This document shows, in pieces, positions 1 through 8,550 of a stretch of DNA of 64,000 nucleotides (positions are counted from its first letter, which is position 1; each line of letters opens with the position of its first letter). The notes beneath the pieces were generated by a model, which saw nothing but the letters and a program-made list of their open reading frames with translations, did not search any database and was not told where the DNA came from. Source of the stretch: Zygotorulaspora mrakii (Eukaryota; Ascomycota; Saccharomycetes; Saccharomycetales; Saccharomycetaceae); NCBI RefSeq assembly GCF_013402915.1, contig NC_050724.1, positions 558,001 to 622,000 on the forward strand, given 5' to 3'. Both the position numbers and the translations under genes were made by a program.

Positions 1-1049
1 CTGTCAGCTGCTTGTTCAGCGGTCAAATCTCTTTGAGGTTCACCCAATAGCTCGAAACCGACCAGGAACTTTCTGACTGTGGCAGAACGTAACAATGGTG
101 GATAGAAATGCATGTGATACCAACTGTTGTCAAGTTCCTCACCAACAGCATTCAATGGAGCTTGGTGCAAACCCATAGAGTAAGGGAAACTTGTTTCGAA
201 AAGGTTATCATATTTGGTAGTTAGCCCCTTCATAATTGAGGCTAAATCTTTCTTTTGAGCATCATTGAATTTATCAACGGACGCAATCTTCTTCTTGGAA
301 ACAATCATTGTCTCAAAAGGCCAGACAGCCCAATAAGGAACAACGACTATAAAGGTATCATTCTCAAGGACCAAACGAGATCTTTCTTCCAGTTCCAAAG
401 CAACATAATCACCCAATAGATCAGTACCGTACTGGGATTTGTACTTCTTAAAAGACTTTAATTCTTTAGAAACTTCACTTGGAATGGCCTCCAAACACCA
501 AGCTTGTCCATGTGGATGCAAATTTGAACATCCCATAGCAGTACCTTTGTTTTCGAAAATTTGCAGGTACTTGTATGGTTTACCTTCCGTCACAGCGTCT
601 TTAGCTAGATTTGTGTATAAAGTTTGCCATGCTTCAACAACTTTTACCAACTCTGGAACCGTCATTTGAGGAATTGTCAAGTTGTGCTTTGGACTGAAAC
701 AGATAACAAAACAGTTACCTCTGACTGATTCCGCTTTACACAATCTCTCCTTCAACGAGTTCCCAGTGCTCTTAGGAAGCGATGGTTGATCCAACTTGAC
801 AGCTGCAAAATCGTTCTGGAAAATATATGTATTCTCATACACTGGATTGACTCCCCCAGTAGCTCTTTTGTTACCAGGACACAAGTAACATTTTTCGTCA
901 TATTCAGGTGCATCATTCTTAGTTGGTGCTTCTTGTTGACCTAACCAAGGTCTCTTAGCTCTGTGAGGAGAAACAAGCACCCACGAGTCTGTCAATGGGT
1001 TGTAACGTCTATGGGAGTGGTCATCAAAGTCAAAAGCTTCAGCAGTCAT
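1..1049 (-). CDS. GAL7: Galactose-1-phosphate uridylyltransferase, 3' end cut by window edge
   Basis: Leloir-pathway enzyme that exchanges UMP between UDP-glucose and galactose-1-phosphate, giving UDP-galactose and glucose-1-phosphate in the cytosol. The minus-strand frame opens with ATG at 1047-1049 (MTAEAFDFDDHSHRRYNPLT) and stays open to base 1. About 349 codons are present; the S. cerevisiae protein has 366, so only the last few residues are missing. Family motifs visible are the CYLCPGNKRATGG zinc/substrate segment near the N terminus and the catalytic HPHGQAW near 490-515. Two Gal4-type sites lie about 280-325 bp upstream, and AT-rich TATA-like sequence sits at about 1135-1155. The product glucose-1-phosphate is the substrate of the PGM1 gene next door on the same strand, so this is a piece of a galactose gene cluster. 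GAL1 and GAL10 are not in the window and could lie to the left. The identification is certain. Confidence 0.97.
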   Translation of the reverse strand, partial: MTAEAFDFDDHSHRRYNPLTDSWVLVSPHRAKRPWLGQQEAPTKNDAPEYDEKCYLCPGNKRATGGVNPVYENTYIFQNDFAAVKLDQPSLPKSTGNSLKERLCKAESVRGNCFVICFSPKHNLTIPQMTVPELVKVVEAWQTLYTNLAKDAVTEGKPYKYLQIFENKGTAMGCSNLHPHGQAWCLEAIPSEVSKELKSFKKYKSQYGTDLLGDYVALELEERSRLVLENDTFIVVVPYWAVWPFETMIVSKKKIASVDKFNDAQKKDLASIMKGLTTKYDNLFETSFPYSMGLHQAPLNAVGEELDNSWYHMHFYPPLLRSATVRKFLVGFELLGEPQRDLTAEQAAD

Positions 1050-1331
1050 TTCTTTTGTGGGAATAGGAGTGTGGAGAGTAGTTGAATCTTAATGTGTTCA
1101 ATATGATTATCTACGCAGATAGAGTAAGAGGTAAGTATATAAAATTATATAAACTATAAAAGACCCATTTATATATGTATGGGAGGTATAGCTTAAAAAG
1201 TCTTTCAACTACAATTGTAGACATCTAGGTAAACCCGCGTATCCTTCTGTTCAACATACTTCCATCATTCCAGACAATAATCATATGAGCACGCGTTCTC
1301 GTGCCTGGTCTCATTGAAGAGACGATTTCCT

Positions 1332-1348
1332 CGGAGCACAGAACTCCG
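1332..1348. promoter_or_regulatory. Gal4-type site CGG-N11-CCG (site 1, GAL7)
   Basis: Exact 17-mer CGGAGCACAGAACTCCG. Besides the CGG/CCG half-sites it has the A after CGG and T before CCG favoured by Gal4. It lies about 283 bp upstream of the GAL7 ATG and 10 bp from site 2, the tandem arrangement typical of galactose-induced promoters. Binding is inferred from the motif. Confidence 0.8.
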
Positions 1349-1357
1349 CAGATCTGC

Positions 1358-1374
1358 CGGCGCGATGTTTGCCG
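1358..1374. promoter_or_regulatory. Gal4-type site CGG-N11-CCG (site 2, GAL7)
   Basis: Exact CGG and CCG triplets separated by 11 bases (CGGCGCGATGTTTGCCG). The inner bases fit Gal4 preference less well than site 1 because C and G flank the triplets, so this is probably the weaker of the pair. The 43-bp span of both sites would allow cooperative binding. Confidence 0.65.
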
Positions 1375-1542
1375 TTTTTGCCTCTTTTTCTTCCCCCCGC
1401 CATGAAATTGTGGAAAAAAAAACAGCGAGCAATCCACTGGCGACAATGCAGGGAGAGGAGCATTTTCTCCGTATAGTATAGAATATTGGTTGAAGTGGAA
1501 GCTACATGACCTGCTGCCGAACGATCGGTGCAGTGCTTGGTC

Positions 1543-1572
1543 GTTCTACAGAACCCCGGGGCTCTGTAGAAC
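1543..1572. repeat. 30-bp near-perfect palindrome in the GAL7-PGM1 gap
   Basis: The left arm GTTCTACAGAACCCC is followed directly by the right arm GGGGCTCTGTAGAAC. All 15 position pairs are complementary except one (A1553/C1562), and there is no spacer. It lies about 170 bp beyond the Gal4 pair, in a line (1501-1560) that I count as 60% GC. It could be a dimeric transcription-factor site, an extruding cruciform or a relic. It matches no standard GAL element I know. Confidence 0.85.
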
Positions 1573-2402
1573 CAGCTTGCCGAGAGCTCTTCACGAGAAT
1601 GACTTCAAATTGAAATAGTCGATTATTGGTCAAGAGACTGGATAAGATGTAGTGGTAAAGGCGTGATAACATTCTTGTATATTTTTTGCTTAGACTTGTG
1701 GGACTCCGTCCCTTCGAGGGCTTCTTCAGTCAAATCGTGGTTACTGCGCTCGGATTTCTAGAAAAGACGTTGTTCTCCGCGCTCGTTGGATTCAAGGCCA
1801 GAGAGCATGGGATCTTGCCAATGCGTGCTCCGGTCTCTAGTACGTCACCTCCAGAACAAAGAAGTGATGAACAATTGACTCTTCCCCGGCGGAGTTGCTT
1901 CGGAAAAATATGCAGCAACCACACTAACGGTTGAATATTTTGGATGAGGGAGACTGAGAGTGCAGAGCCAGCCTTAAACGCAGATCGGCGTAGACAGTAG
2001 AACGGAGCCGGTAGTTTAGAAGCGCACTTTCCCGTTTGAACAGAGCGGAAAGTCTGTTATTGTCGCGCTCTCGGCGAAAGGAGGGGTTTTTTCCCCGGTC
2101 GGAAAAACTTTCAAGTGTCAGAAGACAGATTTCTACAACATTTACCCCTCCCCCACGTTCGGAAGTTTCTGTAATCTTACGCTAAACGAGCCGTGGGAGA
2201 AGCCACAAATAAATATGAGAGTTGAAAGAACTGAGTTCATGGCTGAGTATATGAACAAGGTGACTAACTAGTGTAGACCTCAGGCGGTGAGCAGAGACAA
2301 GAGAAGCGCGATTCTGGTGGCTCTAATTTTTGATCAAGATTTGTGTGCTGGCATAAAGACGTGACATTGTTTTGTGTAAGATACGAAGTAGCTCTATTCT
2401 AT
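1573..2402. other. GAL7-PGM1 spacer, no gene recognised
   Basis: About 830 bp between the palindrome and the PGM1 stop codon. It holds only short ORFs without recognisable similarity. It is longer than the usual 200-600 bp gap in this window and has several GC-rich patches and C/G runs (around 2090-2160). I checked it for further CGG-N11-CCG sites and found none. It may be the scar of a gene lost from the cluster, but I see no coding relic that proves this. Confidence 0.5.
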
Positions 2403-4127
2403 TTAAGTTTTCACTGTTGGTTCTTTGGTACCCAAGATCTTTTCGATATTGAAACATTCTATTGCAGCGTTAATCATAGGTTTAAGATACTCCTCTGCAG
2501 TCTTGTGGTATTCATTCTTGTCATCAGTGTATTTCTCTAAGTACAATCTGATTGTAGCATCTGAGGATCCAGTACCAGATATTCTTAGAACGATTCGTGT
2601 GCCATTCGAAAGTTTGAAATATAGACCTTGGTGCGATGAAATGGCGCCATTCAAGTCTGTATATTCAAAATCACCGGCATCTGTTATTGTGAGAGAGTCA
2701 CTTGCAAGGAATTTTGAGCCCTTGGCGGCTGGCGAAGTGGCCAGTTTTTGAACTACACTTACGATATCATTAGCCTTTTCGGGCACCACATGCTCGAAAT
2801 CATAACGGGTGAAGAAAGTGCGCCCATAAGTTGCCCAAAATTCATTCTGAATAGTTTTAATTGATGCTTCTCTTTCAGGATGACGTTTATTGTATAGTGC
2901 TAGAATGTTCAACCAAGCAATCACAGCCCACATACCATCCTTCTCTCTGACGTGGTTGGAACCTGTACCAAATGACTCTTCACCGCAAATAGATAATTTC
3001 TTTGCATCAAACAAATCACAGAAAAATTTCCAACCGGTTGGGACCTCGTAACAATTCAACCCCTTTGCGGCGGCCACACGATCAATAGCACTTGAAGTTG
3101 GGAATGAACGTGCCAACCCATAGATTCCTTGTTTGGCAAAATAAGGAATACCTGAAGCATACTCAGCAATGATCGCCAAAGAATCTCCAGGTGATACAAA
3201 CGCTGGTCCATACCCGTAGATCATGTTTCTATCACCATCCCCGTCTGATGCTGCACCAAATTGAATTTTTTCCCTGTCGACTCTATCGACTAATGTACGC
3301 GCATATGTCAAGTTTGGGTCTGGATGGATACCACCAAAATCAGGCTTTGGTGTACAATTCTGTAAAACTTCAGTTTCTGGTAAGCCAAATTCATCAACAA
3401 AGATTGCCCTACCGTAAGGACCTGTTACACCATTCAATCCATCGAACAAAAGTTTCCAATTAGATGTCTTTCTTTGAGCATGAATAAACTGTTTAATCAA
3501 AGCAAAATCAAAGATTGTTTTCAAAAATTCAACATAAGATTTTGTTGAGTCGATAATCTCCACAGAAAGATCAACATAATTACGTTGACCTATGGTTTTC
3601 AAATCTATTTTTGGGAAGTTCTTAATTATATTGTAAGACGTTAACTTCTTAGAAATTTCCCACATTTTGTTGGTAACAACTTCTGGGGCTGGACCACCAT
3701 TAGCTAAATTATACTTTATACCCAAATCAGCGTCTGGACCACCTGGGTTATGTGACGCAGTTAGAATTATACCACCAGTGACTTTTCTACCCTCTTTGTC
3801 TTGATAAGTTCTTATTATGTGTGAGGCCGCGGGTGTTGAGAGGATCCCATTTTGCCCGATAATCAATTGCCTAACGCCATTGGCTGCCGAAATGGATGCA
3901 ATTATATTTAAAACCACATCATTGTAATAACGACCGTCACCTCCGACAACTAGGATGGCACCCTTGCAACCGCCTGGAATCGCATCCAATACAGATTGAA
4001 TAAAATTCTCTGTGTAGTGAGGTGTACTACTGAAGACCTTCGTCTTCTTACGCAGACCCGAAGTACCTGGCTTTTGATCTTGAAATGGTTTTGTTGGAAC
4101 TTTTTCAACTGTATAGGAGTTCATCAT
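2403..4127 (-). CDS. PGM1: Phosphoglucomutase (galactose-cluster copy)
   Basis: Interconverts glucose-1-phosphate and glucose-6-phosphate in the cytosol, linking the Leloir pathway, glycogen/trehalose synthesis and glycolysis. The 574 aa match the family length (569-570 in S. cerevisiae). Motifs in order: VGGDGRYYN near residue 61, the phospho-serine loop TASHNPGG with Ser125, the metal-binding DGDGDRNM, and the sugar-specificity loop CGEESFGTGS. The ATG at 4125-4127 is directly followed by a second ATG; the first is used here. It is tandem with GAL7 on the minus strand, and its promoter carries a Gal4-type 17-mer (4295-4311), so it is probably galactose-induced. S. cerevisiae has two WGD copies (PGM1/PGM2). 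This lineage should have one ancestral orthologue, and I cannot tell whether another copy exists elsewhere. Confidence 0.96.
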   Translation of the reverse strand: MMNSYTVEKVPTKPFQDQKPGTSGLRKKTKVFSSTPHYTENFIQSVLDAIPGGCKGAILVVGGDGRYYNDVVLNIIASISAANGVRQLIIGQNGILSTPAASHIIRTYQDKEGRKVTGGIILTASHNPGGPDADLGIKYNLANGGPAPEVVTNKMWEISKKLTSYNIIKNFPKIDLKTIGQRNYVDLSVEIIDSTKSYVEFLKTIFDFALIKQFIHAQRKTSNWKLLFDGLNGVTGPYGRAIFVDEFGLPETEVLQNCTPKPDFGGIHPDPNLTYARTLVDRVDREKIQFGAASDGDGDRNMIYGYGPAFVSPGDSLAIIAEYASGIPYFAKQGIYGLARSFPTSSAIDRVAAAKGLNCYEVPTGWKFFCDLFDAKKLSICGEESFGTGSNHVREKDGMWAVIAWLNILALYNKRHPEREASIKTIQNEFWATYGRTFFTRYDFEHVVPEKANDIVSVVQKLATSPAAKGSKFLASDSLTITDAGDFEYTDLNGAISSHQGLYFKLSNGTRIVLRISGTGSSDATIRLYLEKYTDDKNEYHKTAEEYLKPMINAAIECFNIEKILGTKEPTVKT

Positions 4128-4294
4128 CTTAAATTGCTTCTACACTACAATTATATGCACTGGCTTTGCACACGGCTTAGCATATATTTTCGAAAGAGCA
4201 GACGTGCTCTCTTCATATATATATGTATATGTTTACATTGATATACGTGGCTCATTGCCACATAATTTGAATCAAAATTTGTGCTTTGTATGTT

Positions 4295-4311
4295 CGGAGG
4301 TGTCTGCTCCG
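4295..4311. promoter_or_regulatory. Gal4-type site CGG-N11-CCG upstream of PGM1
   Basis: Exact 17-mer CGGAGGTGTCTGCTCCG, with the preferred A and T inside the triplets, as in site 1 of GAL7. It lies about 170 bp upstream of the PGM1 ATG, beyond a TATA-rich stretch (about 4217-4235). No other gene lies close by on that side, so it most likely serves PGM1. Binding is inferred from the motif and its position. Confidence 0.78.
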
Positions 4312-5583
4312 AGGAAGTGTTCATAGCGCAGTGTCGCGCGCCAGGCATCTTCTCGGGTGGGCAGAGGCAGCTCGGAACAATGAGGACCGTAAAACAAAAA
4401 CAATGGCAGTAATTATCCGTTTCGAAGATGCAATTGAAGTGGTGTGTTGTATCTTACCGGACTGGAAGATTGTCAGTTTCTGCCTAGTACTTCACGGTAA
4501 TATCCTGAATTTGCGGGGGAGTGCTTCAGTGCAAGAGCTCCATTATGCACATCCAACACGCTTTCCCACAAAGTCCTGTGCTGCCTTCATTGCGGGCCTA
4601 CTTAGACACAAGAATTAAGGTCGATACTTGTGGAACATAACCTGTAAAGCATGATTGAAGGCTGCTGATTGGAAAGCTTTTGCAAGGTATACAAGTAGGT
4701 GGGGTTTGGTTACCCAATCGATGTTAAACGTGTTGAAATCGAAGATAATATTCGCTTAATTATGTCTTTTAGAAGACAAAGTCTCGCCAATAATGGCATA
4801 TGAGTCAGCCCAGGCATGGACCAAATAAGAAGGTATTCGGGAGACTAGAACAAGTGACTGTAAGGCGCAAGGCGTTTGCTTCTCATATGCCTGAATAAAT
4901 ATTCCTGAAACCTGATTAGCAATTGGATCTGCGATTTGTGGTATATGGGGCTGAAGGATGGTGTAACGAGAGCATGGGTCAGTAACTGACGAGAATGAGA
5001 TATGATTGCGGTTTGTGGTGTTTTTGTGGCTCAATGAGTGTGCTCTCAGAGAAACAATGGTATCCAATGTTAAGCCTGTCCTGCGCCGATAAAAACGATG
5101 CCATCAATTCTGCTTGGAGAACATGTTCGAATAGATACTGGTATTGAAAAATTATCAAGTGACATGTTGAAACGACATATTTCGAGTGACTCTAACGCGC
5201 TTACGGTGTATCAATCGATTGTGAAGAGCTGTCGACTGATAATCTACGGCGAGAATTTTTCAGTTCAGGCATTTGAACATAAAGGAATGTGTCAGATAAA
5301 TGTTTGTATTTTTCGAGATATCCGACGCCAATTTATTTGTTTTCTTTTTCCCTTCATGATATAGGGAATCAATGACTTACATGTTACAAAGAATCAACAG
5401 CACAACCGCACATGTTTAGCCAATCTAATGTAACACATCCAAAGCTGCCTCGCTTTCTCAATCATAAATAAAAAAATGACACTTCAAATATACTTCGAGA
5501 AGCAGTTTATTACACTGTGAGCACCCGATGACCTATCCACTGTAAAATGAGAATTTTGCCTGCTCTTATCATCAATTAACTGA
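4312..5583. other. Gene-poor junction between the GAL segment and tRNA-Asp
   Basis: About 1.27 kb with no recognised gene. On the minus strand, 4756-5103 stays open for about 116 codons but contains no ATG in frame. On the plus strand, 5098-5364 is an ATG-started 88-codon ORF of no known family. No TACTAAC branch point is present that would join the ATG-less frame to an upstream exon. The stretch separates a galactose-cluster piece from the EST3-APM1-DOT5 block, so it is a plausible rearrangement or insertion boundary. Gene relics are possible but not shown. Confidence 0.5.
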
Positions 5584-5655
5584 TCCGCGATAGTTTAATG
5601 GTTAGAATGGGCGCTTGTCGCGTGCCAGATCGGGGTTCAATTCCCCGTCGCGGAG
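5584..5655 (+). tRNA. tRNA-Asp (anticodon GUC)
   Basis: 72-nt cloverleaf without intron. The acceptor stem TCCGCGA pairs with TCGCGGA, followed by the G discriminator base. The anticodon loop CTTGTCGC gives GUC, and the T arm (box B) is GGGGTTCAATTCCCC. It differs at only a few bases from the S. cerevisiae tRNA-Asp I recall. A run of seven T (5657-5663) right after the gene is the RNA polymerase III terminator. It lies about 120 bp upstream of EST3 on the same strand. Confidence 0.97.
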
Positions 5656-5776
5656 ATTTTTTTACATGTTTTTTATGAAAGCTCTATTATAATACTTTCT
5701 TACACTTTAGATTTGTAAAACTTGCTACTTTACCCTCTAGATGTACGAAAATGACTCCGTTCATATCAGGTAAGAA

Positions 5777-6347
5777 ATGCCCAGAGTAAGACTACCTTCA
5801 AGTTCAGAACAGAGAGACGCGATACTCCTACAATCTTGGCTATACTCGCGATTGAGAATGGCAAGTCCCAAGATATCTGATACAATGATGCCAACATACA
5901 GTTTTATACCTTCTTTATCGGTGGAAGATATGAGAAATCCTCAGCTGTCTTCAGCTGTCCTTTGCACACCTTGTCACTTTGTAAAGATTACGAAATTTTA
6001 TCGTGTACACAATTATAGAGTTTTCGCGTCAGTACGAGATAATACCCATCAGATACTTAGTTGTCTTTACGCCCAAATGCGTTTCTAACTTTGAAAGGAG
6101 ATATCATTCCAGAATAACTTCGCATGTTGTCAATTCTTTAATTATAGTAGGGGATTGTAGCTTACACTACTGGCCACCGAGCAAGATTCAGGACAACTTT
6201 GATATTGGTCACAACAATTGCGCCTTTTCGGAGGCAAGAGAGGCAAACAAATCACTACCAATTTTGATCATAAATCAAATGGGTAGATTCGAAATGGATC
6301 AAGTCGAACCCCTCGCACTATGCCCGTTTGTGTACGGCAAACTGTGA
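5777..6347 (+). CDS. EST3: Telomerase subunit Est3, made by programmed +1 frameshift
   Basis: Small OB-fold subunit of the telomerase holoenzyme, required for telomere maintenance in vivo. Two overlapping frames encode it: 5777-6058 (ATG start, MPRVRLPSSSEQRDAILLQS) and 6060-6347 (ending in FPVYGKL-like residues, read PFVYGKL). The joined product is 189 aa; S. cerevisiae Est3 is 181. The zero frame ends in HQIL and the +1 frame continues VVFTPKCVSNFERR, matching the S. cerevisiae HQIL...CVSNFER block in the same order. Read without the shift the protein stops at 6088, early. The shift site CTT-A-GTT is the same heptamer as in S. cerevisiae. Position also agrees: EST3 neighbours DOT5 in S. cerevisiae in the same convergent arrangement. 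It is very unlikely to be a sequencing error, because the frame change falls exactly at the known slippery site. Confidence 0.95.
6056..6062 (+). promoter_or_regulatory. Programmed +1 translational frameshift site (CTTAGTT) in EST3
   Basis: CTT (6056-6058) is codon 94 of the zero frame and AGT is the next. Skipping A6059 puts the ribosome on GTT (6060-6062) in the frame that encodes the rest of Est3. CUU-AGU-U is the known yeast +1 site of EST3: slow decoding of AGU lets the Leu-tRNA slip from CUU to UUA. Confidence 0.93.
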
Positions 6348-6577
6348 ACTATTTTATTTTTATGTATATTGTACATTCTAATCGTATACAGTGCGATATA
6401 TTATAGACTTTTCAAGCTAGCACTGTAACAAAGAATTCCAACGTCCCTCCAAGACCCAATGGCCCATTCAAAGAAATCAGCAGCGTCGACAGTGTCCTAT
6501 TATTGAAGAGATCTGAATAGGCATTTTCAATTATCGTTAACTATTCAATATTGTCACAACGGGGAATTGGGGACACA

Positions 6578-7921
6578 ATGGCATCTGGCGTGTATTTCTG
6601 TGATATAAAGGGTAAGCCGATCTTATCCCGAAGATATAGGGATGACATTTCGATTTCAGCCATTGATAATTTTGCTCCATTGTTATTTGAACTGGAAGAA
6701 GAGTCGAGCGTCATACCACCATGCTTGAGCCATAGAGATGTTCAATACATGTTTATTCAGCATGAGGATCTATATGTCGTTGCAATATCCACTTCTTTGC
6801 AAACCAACGCAGCTCAAATTTTTACTTTCCTGCACAAACTGGTAGCAGTACTTGGTGACTACCTTAAAACTGTTGAAGAAGAATCCGTTCGTGATAATTT
6901 TGTTATAATTTATGAATTGTTGGATGAAATGATGGATTATGGGATTCCTCAAATCACGGAAACAAAGATGTTGAAGCAATACATTACTCAAAAATCCTTC
7001 AAGTTAGTGAAGGCTGTCAAGAAAGTGAAGGCCGTTGCGAGACCACCCACAACTTTGACCAATTCCGTCAGCTGGAGAGCGGAAGGTATCACATATAAGA
7101 AGAATGAAGCATTTTTAGATATGGTAGAGTCTGTCAATATGCTGATGACTCACCAGGGCCAAGTATTGAGGTCTGAAATAATTGGTCAAGTAAAAGTTAA
7201 ATCTCGTCTTTCAGGAATGCCAGATCTCAAATTGGGCATAAACGATCGGGGAATTTTCTCCAAAATTACAAGTGATGTTGTAAATGATGGCGAACCCTCT
7301 TCAATAACATCGGGTAAGAAAAAGCTAAATGTTGAATTGGAAGATCTAAAATTTCATCAATGTGTAAGATTAAGCAAGTTTGAGAACGAAAAAATTATAA
7401 CATTTATTCCTCCAGACGGTGATTTTGAGTTAATGAGTTATAGATTAACCACACCCGTCAAACCTTTAATCTGGTGTGACGTTAATGTGCAGGTTCACTC
7501 CCAATCAAGAATAGAAATACACTGTCGAGCTAAAGCTCAAATAAAGAAGAAAACCATAGCAAACAATGTTGAAATATTGATACCTGTACCTGATGATGCC
7601 GACACACCGTCATTCAAATATTCTCACGGTTCCATCAAGTGGGTACCTGAAAAAAGTGCAATACTGTGGAAGATAAGAAGTTTTTCAGGTGGTAAGGAAT
7701 ATTCAATGGCAGCTCAAATGGGACTACCTTCAATTAGTGGTAATGAGAAGCCGAAATTCAAAAGACCTGTGCAAGTTAAATTTCAAATACCTTATTTCAC
7801 TACGTCCGGCATTAACGTGCGCTATTTGAAGATTACTGAACCGAAACTGCAATATAAGAGTTATCCTTGGGTTAGATATATCACTCAGAGTGGAGATGAT
7901 TATACGATTAGGTTGAACTGA
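6578..7921 (+). CDS. APM1: Clathrin adaptor AP-1 complex, mu1 subunit
   Basis: Medium subunit of AP-1, which sorts cargo at the trans-Golgi network and endosomes and reads tyrosine-based signals. The protein has 447 aa (S. cerevisiae 475). The start is the ATG at 6578 (MASGVYFCDIKGKPILSRRY); the frame is open further upstream but without another ATG. Residues 1-140 are the longin-like domain (VRDNFVIIYELLDEMMDYG is typical of mu subunits), followed by a basic linker and the mu homology domain from about 165 to the end (WRAEGITYKKNEAFLDMVES, then the C-terminal WVRYITQSGDDYTIRL). It is convergent with DOT5/CUB1; APM1 and CUB1 are also convergent neighbours in S. cerevisiae. Confidence 0.95.
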   Translation: MASGVYFCDIKGKPILSRRYRDDISISAIDNFAPLLFELEEESSVIPPCLSHRDVQYMFIQHEDLYVVAISTSLQTNAAQIFTFLHKLVAVLGDYLKTVEEESVRDNFVIIYELLDEMMDYGIPQITETKMLKQYITQKSFKLVKAVKKVKAVARPPTTLTNSVSWRAEGITYKKNEAFLDMVESVNMLMTHQGQVLRSEIIGQVKVKSRLSGMPDLKLGINDRGIFSKITSDVVNDGEPSSITSGKKKLNVELEDLKFHQCVRLSKFENEKIITFIPPDGDFELMSYRLTTPVKPLIWCDVNVQVHSQSRIEIHCRAKAQIKKKTIANNVEILIPVPDDADTPSFKYSHGSIKWVPEKSAILWKIRSFSGGKEYSMAAQMGLPSISGNEKPKFKRPVQVKFQIPYFTTSGINVRYLKITEPKLQYKSYPWVRYITQSGDDYTIRLN

Positions 7922-8550
7922 TGATGAACCTTTCTACCTTCTCATGCTTTTGGGACACGCAAAAACATAAATGGATTCTTTAAAAAAGCAAAAAATATAA
8001 TGAAACGAACACAGATAATTCCTCGTGGCCTCCTGTCACCAACTAGGGGGTCGGTGGGTTGCGACCTCTGCTCCAGATATTAGGATTTAAATTTATTGAG
8101 AAGTCCCACTCTCCTTTAGTATTCTAAATGTGATATATGAACGAATTAACAGGCCATAACATAGCATTACGATGGCAAATGGCATATTTGACAATTTTTT
8201 CACAACTTGCGGTTCCCACCCAGCTACAGCCATAAAATGGCTTACAGACAGGTACCGATGACCTCAGTGCATGTGGTCGACAACAACAGACTGCCCTGCC
8301 ATTTTTAGACATGGTACATATACAGTTTGATAGATACCTTGTATACTATACAATCAGTACAGGTAGTACATTTAATGTTATGGTGCCTTGCTATATCATC
8401 AGTGTTTCAGAGAGCAAAATAAAACCATTTGCACGAAGAAGAACCACATGTTATCAAACCTAGTATTTGTATAGGCCATGACTGTGCTTCAAATTAAGCG
8501 ACAACAGCTTCGACTGTTAAAAAAATGAGTACATCTCGATTAAACACACT
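7922..8550. other. Convergent APM1/DOT5 spacer
   Basis: 629 bp between two 3' ends, AT-rich, with only chance ORFs. It contains one exact match to the 11-bp yeast ARS consensus on the minus strand (plus-strand AAAACATAAAT, 7962-7972). Such matches are expected about once or a few times per 64 kb, so origin function is unproven. Nothing else is recognised. Confidence 0.5.

Noticed and set aside
1864..1960. C/D-box-like TGATGA ... CTGA pair
   Set aside because: No terminal stem around the boxes and no C'/D' pair; the spacing match looks accidental.
1554..2160. Mig1-type repressor sites near CCCC/GGGG runs in the GAL7 upstream region
   Set aside because: The GC boxes lack the A/T run on the correct side required by the Mig1 consensus.
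2425..2751. 108-codon plus-strand ORF inside PGM1
   Set aside because: Antisense shadow of a fully conserved gene; begins and ends within it and has no family likeness.
5656..5776. LTR or retrotransposon remnant beside the tRNA genes
   Set aside because: I looked near both tRNA genes for terminal TG...CA repeats or integrase/RT frames and saw none.
6304..6316. Box-B-like TCGAACCCC suggesting a tRNA on the minus strand
   Set aside because: It is inside the EST3 coding end and no acceptor stem or anticodon arm can be built around it.
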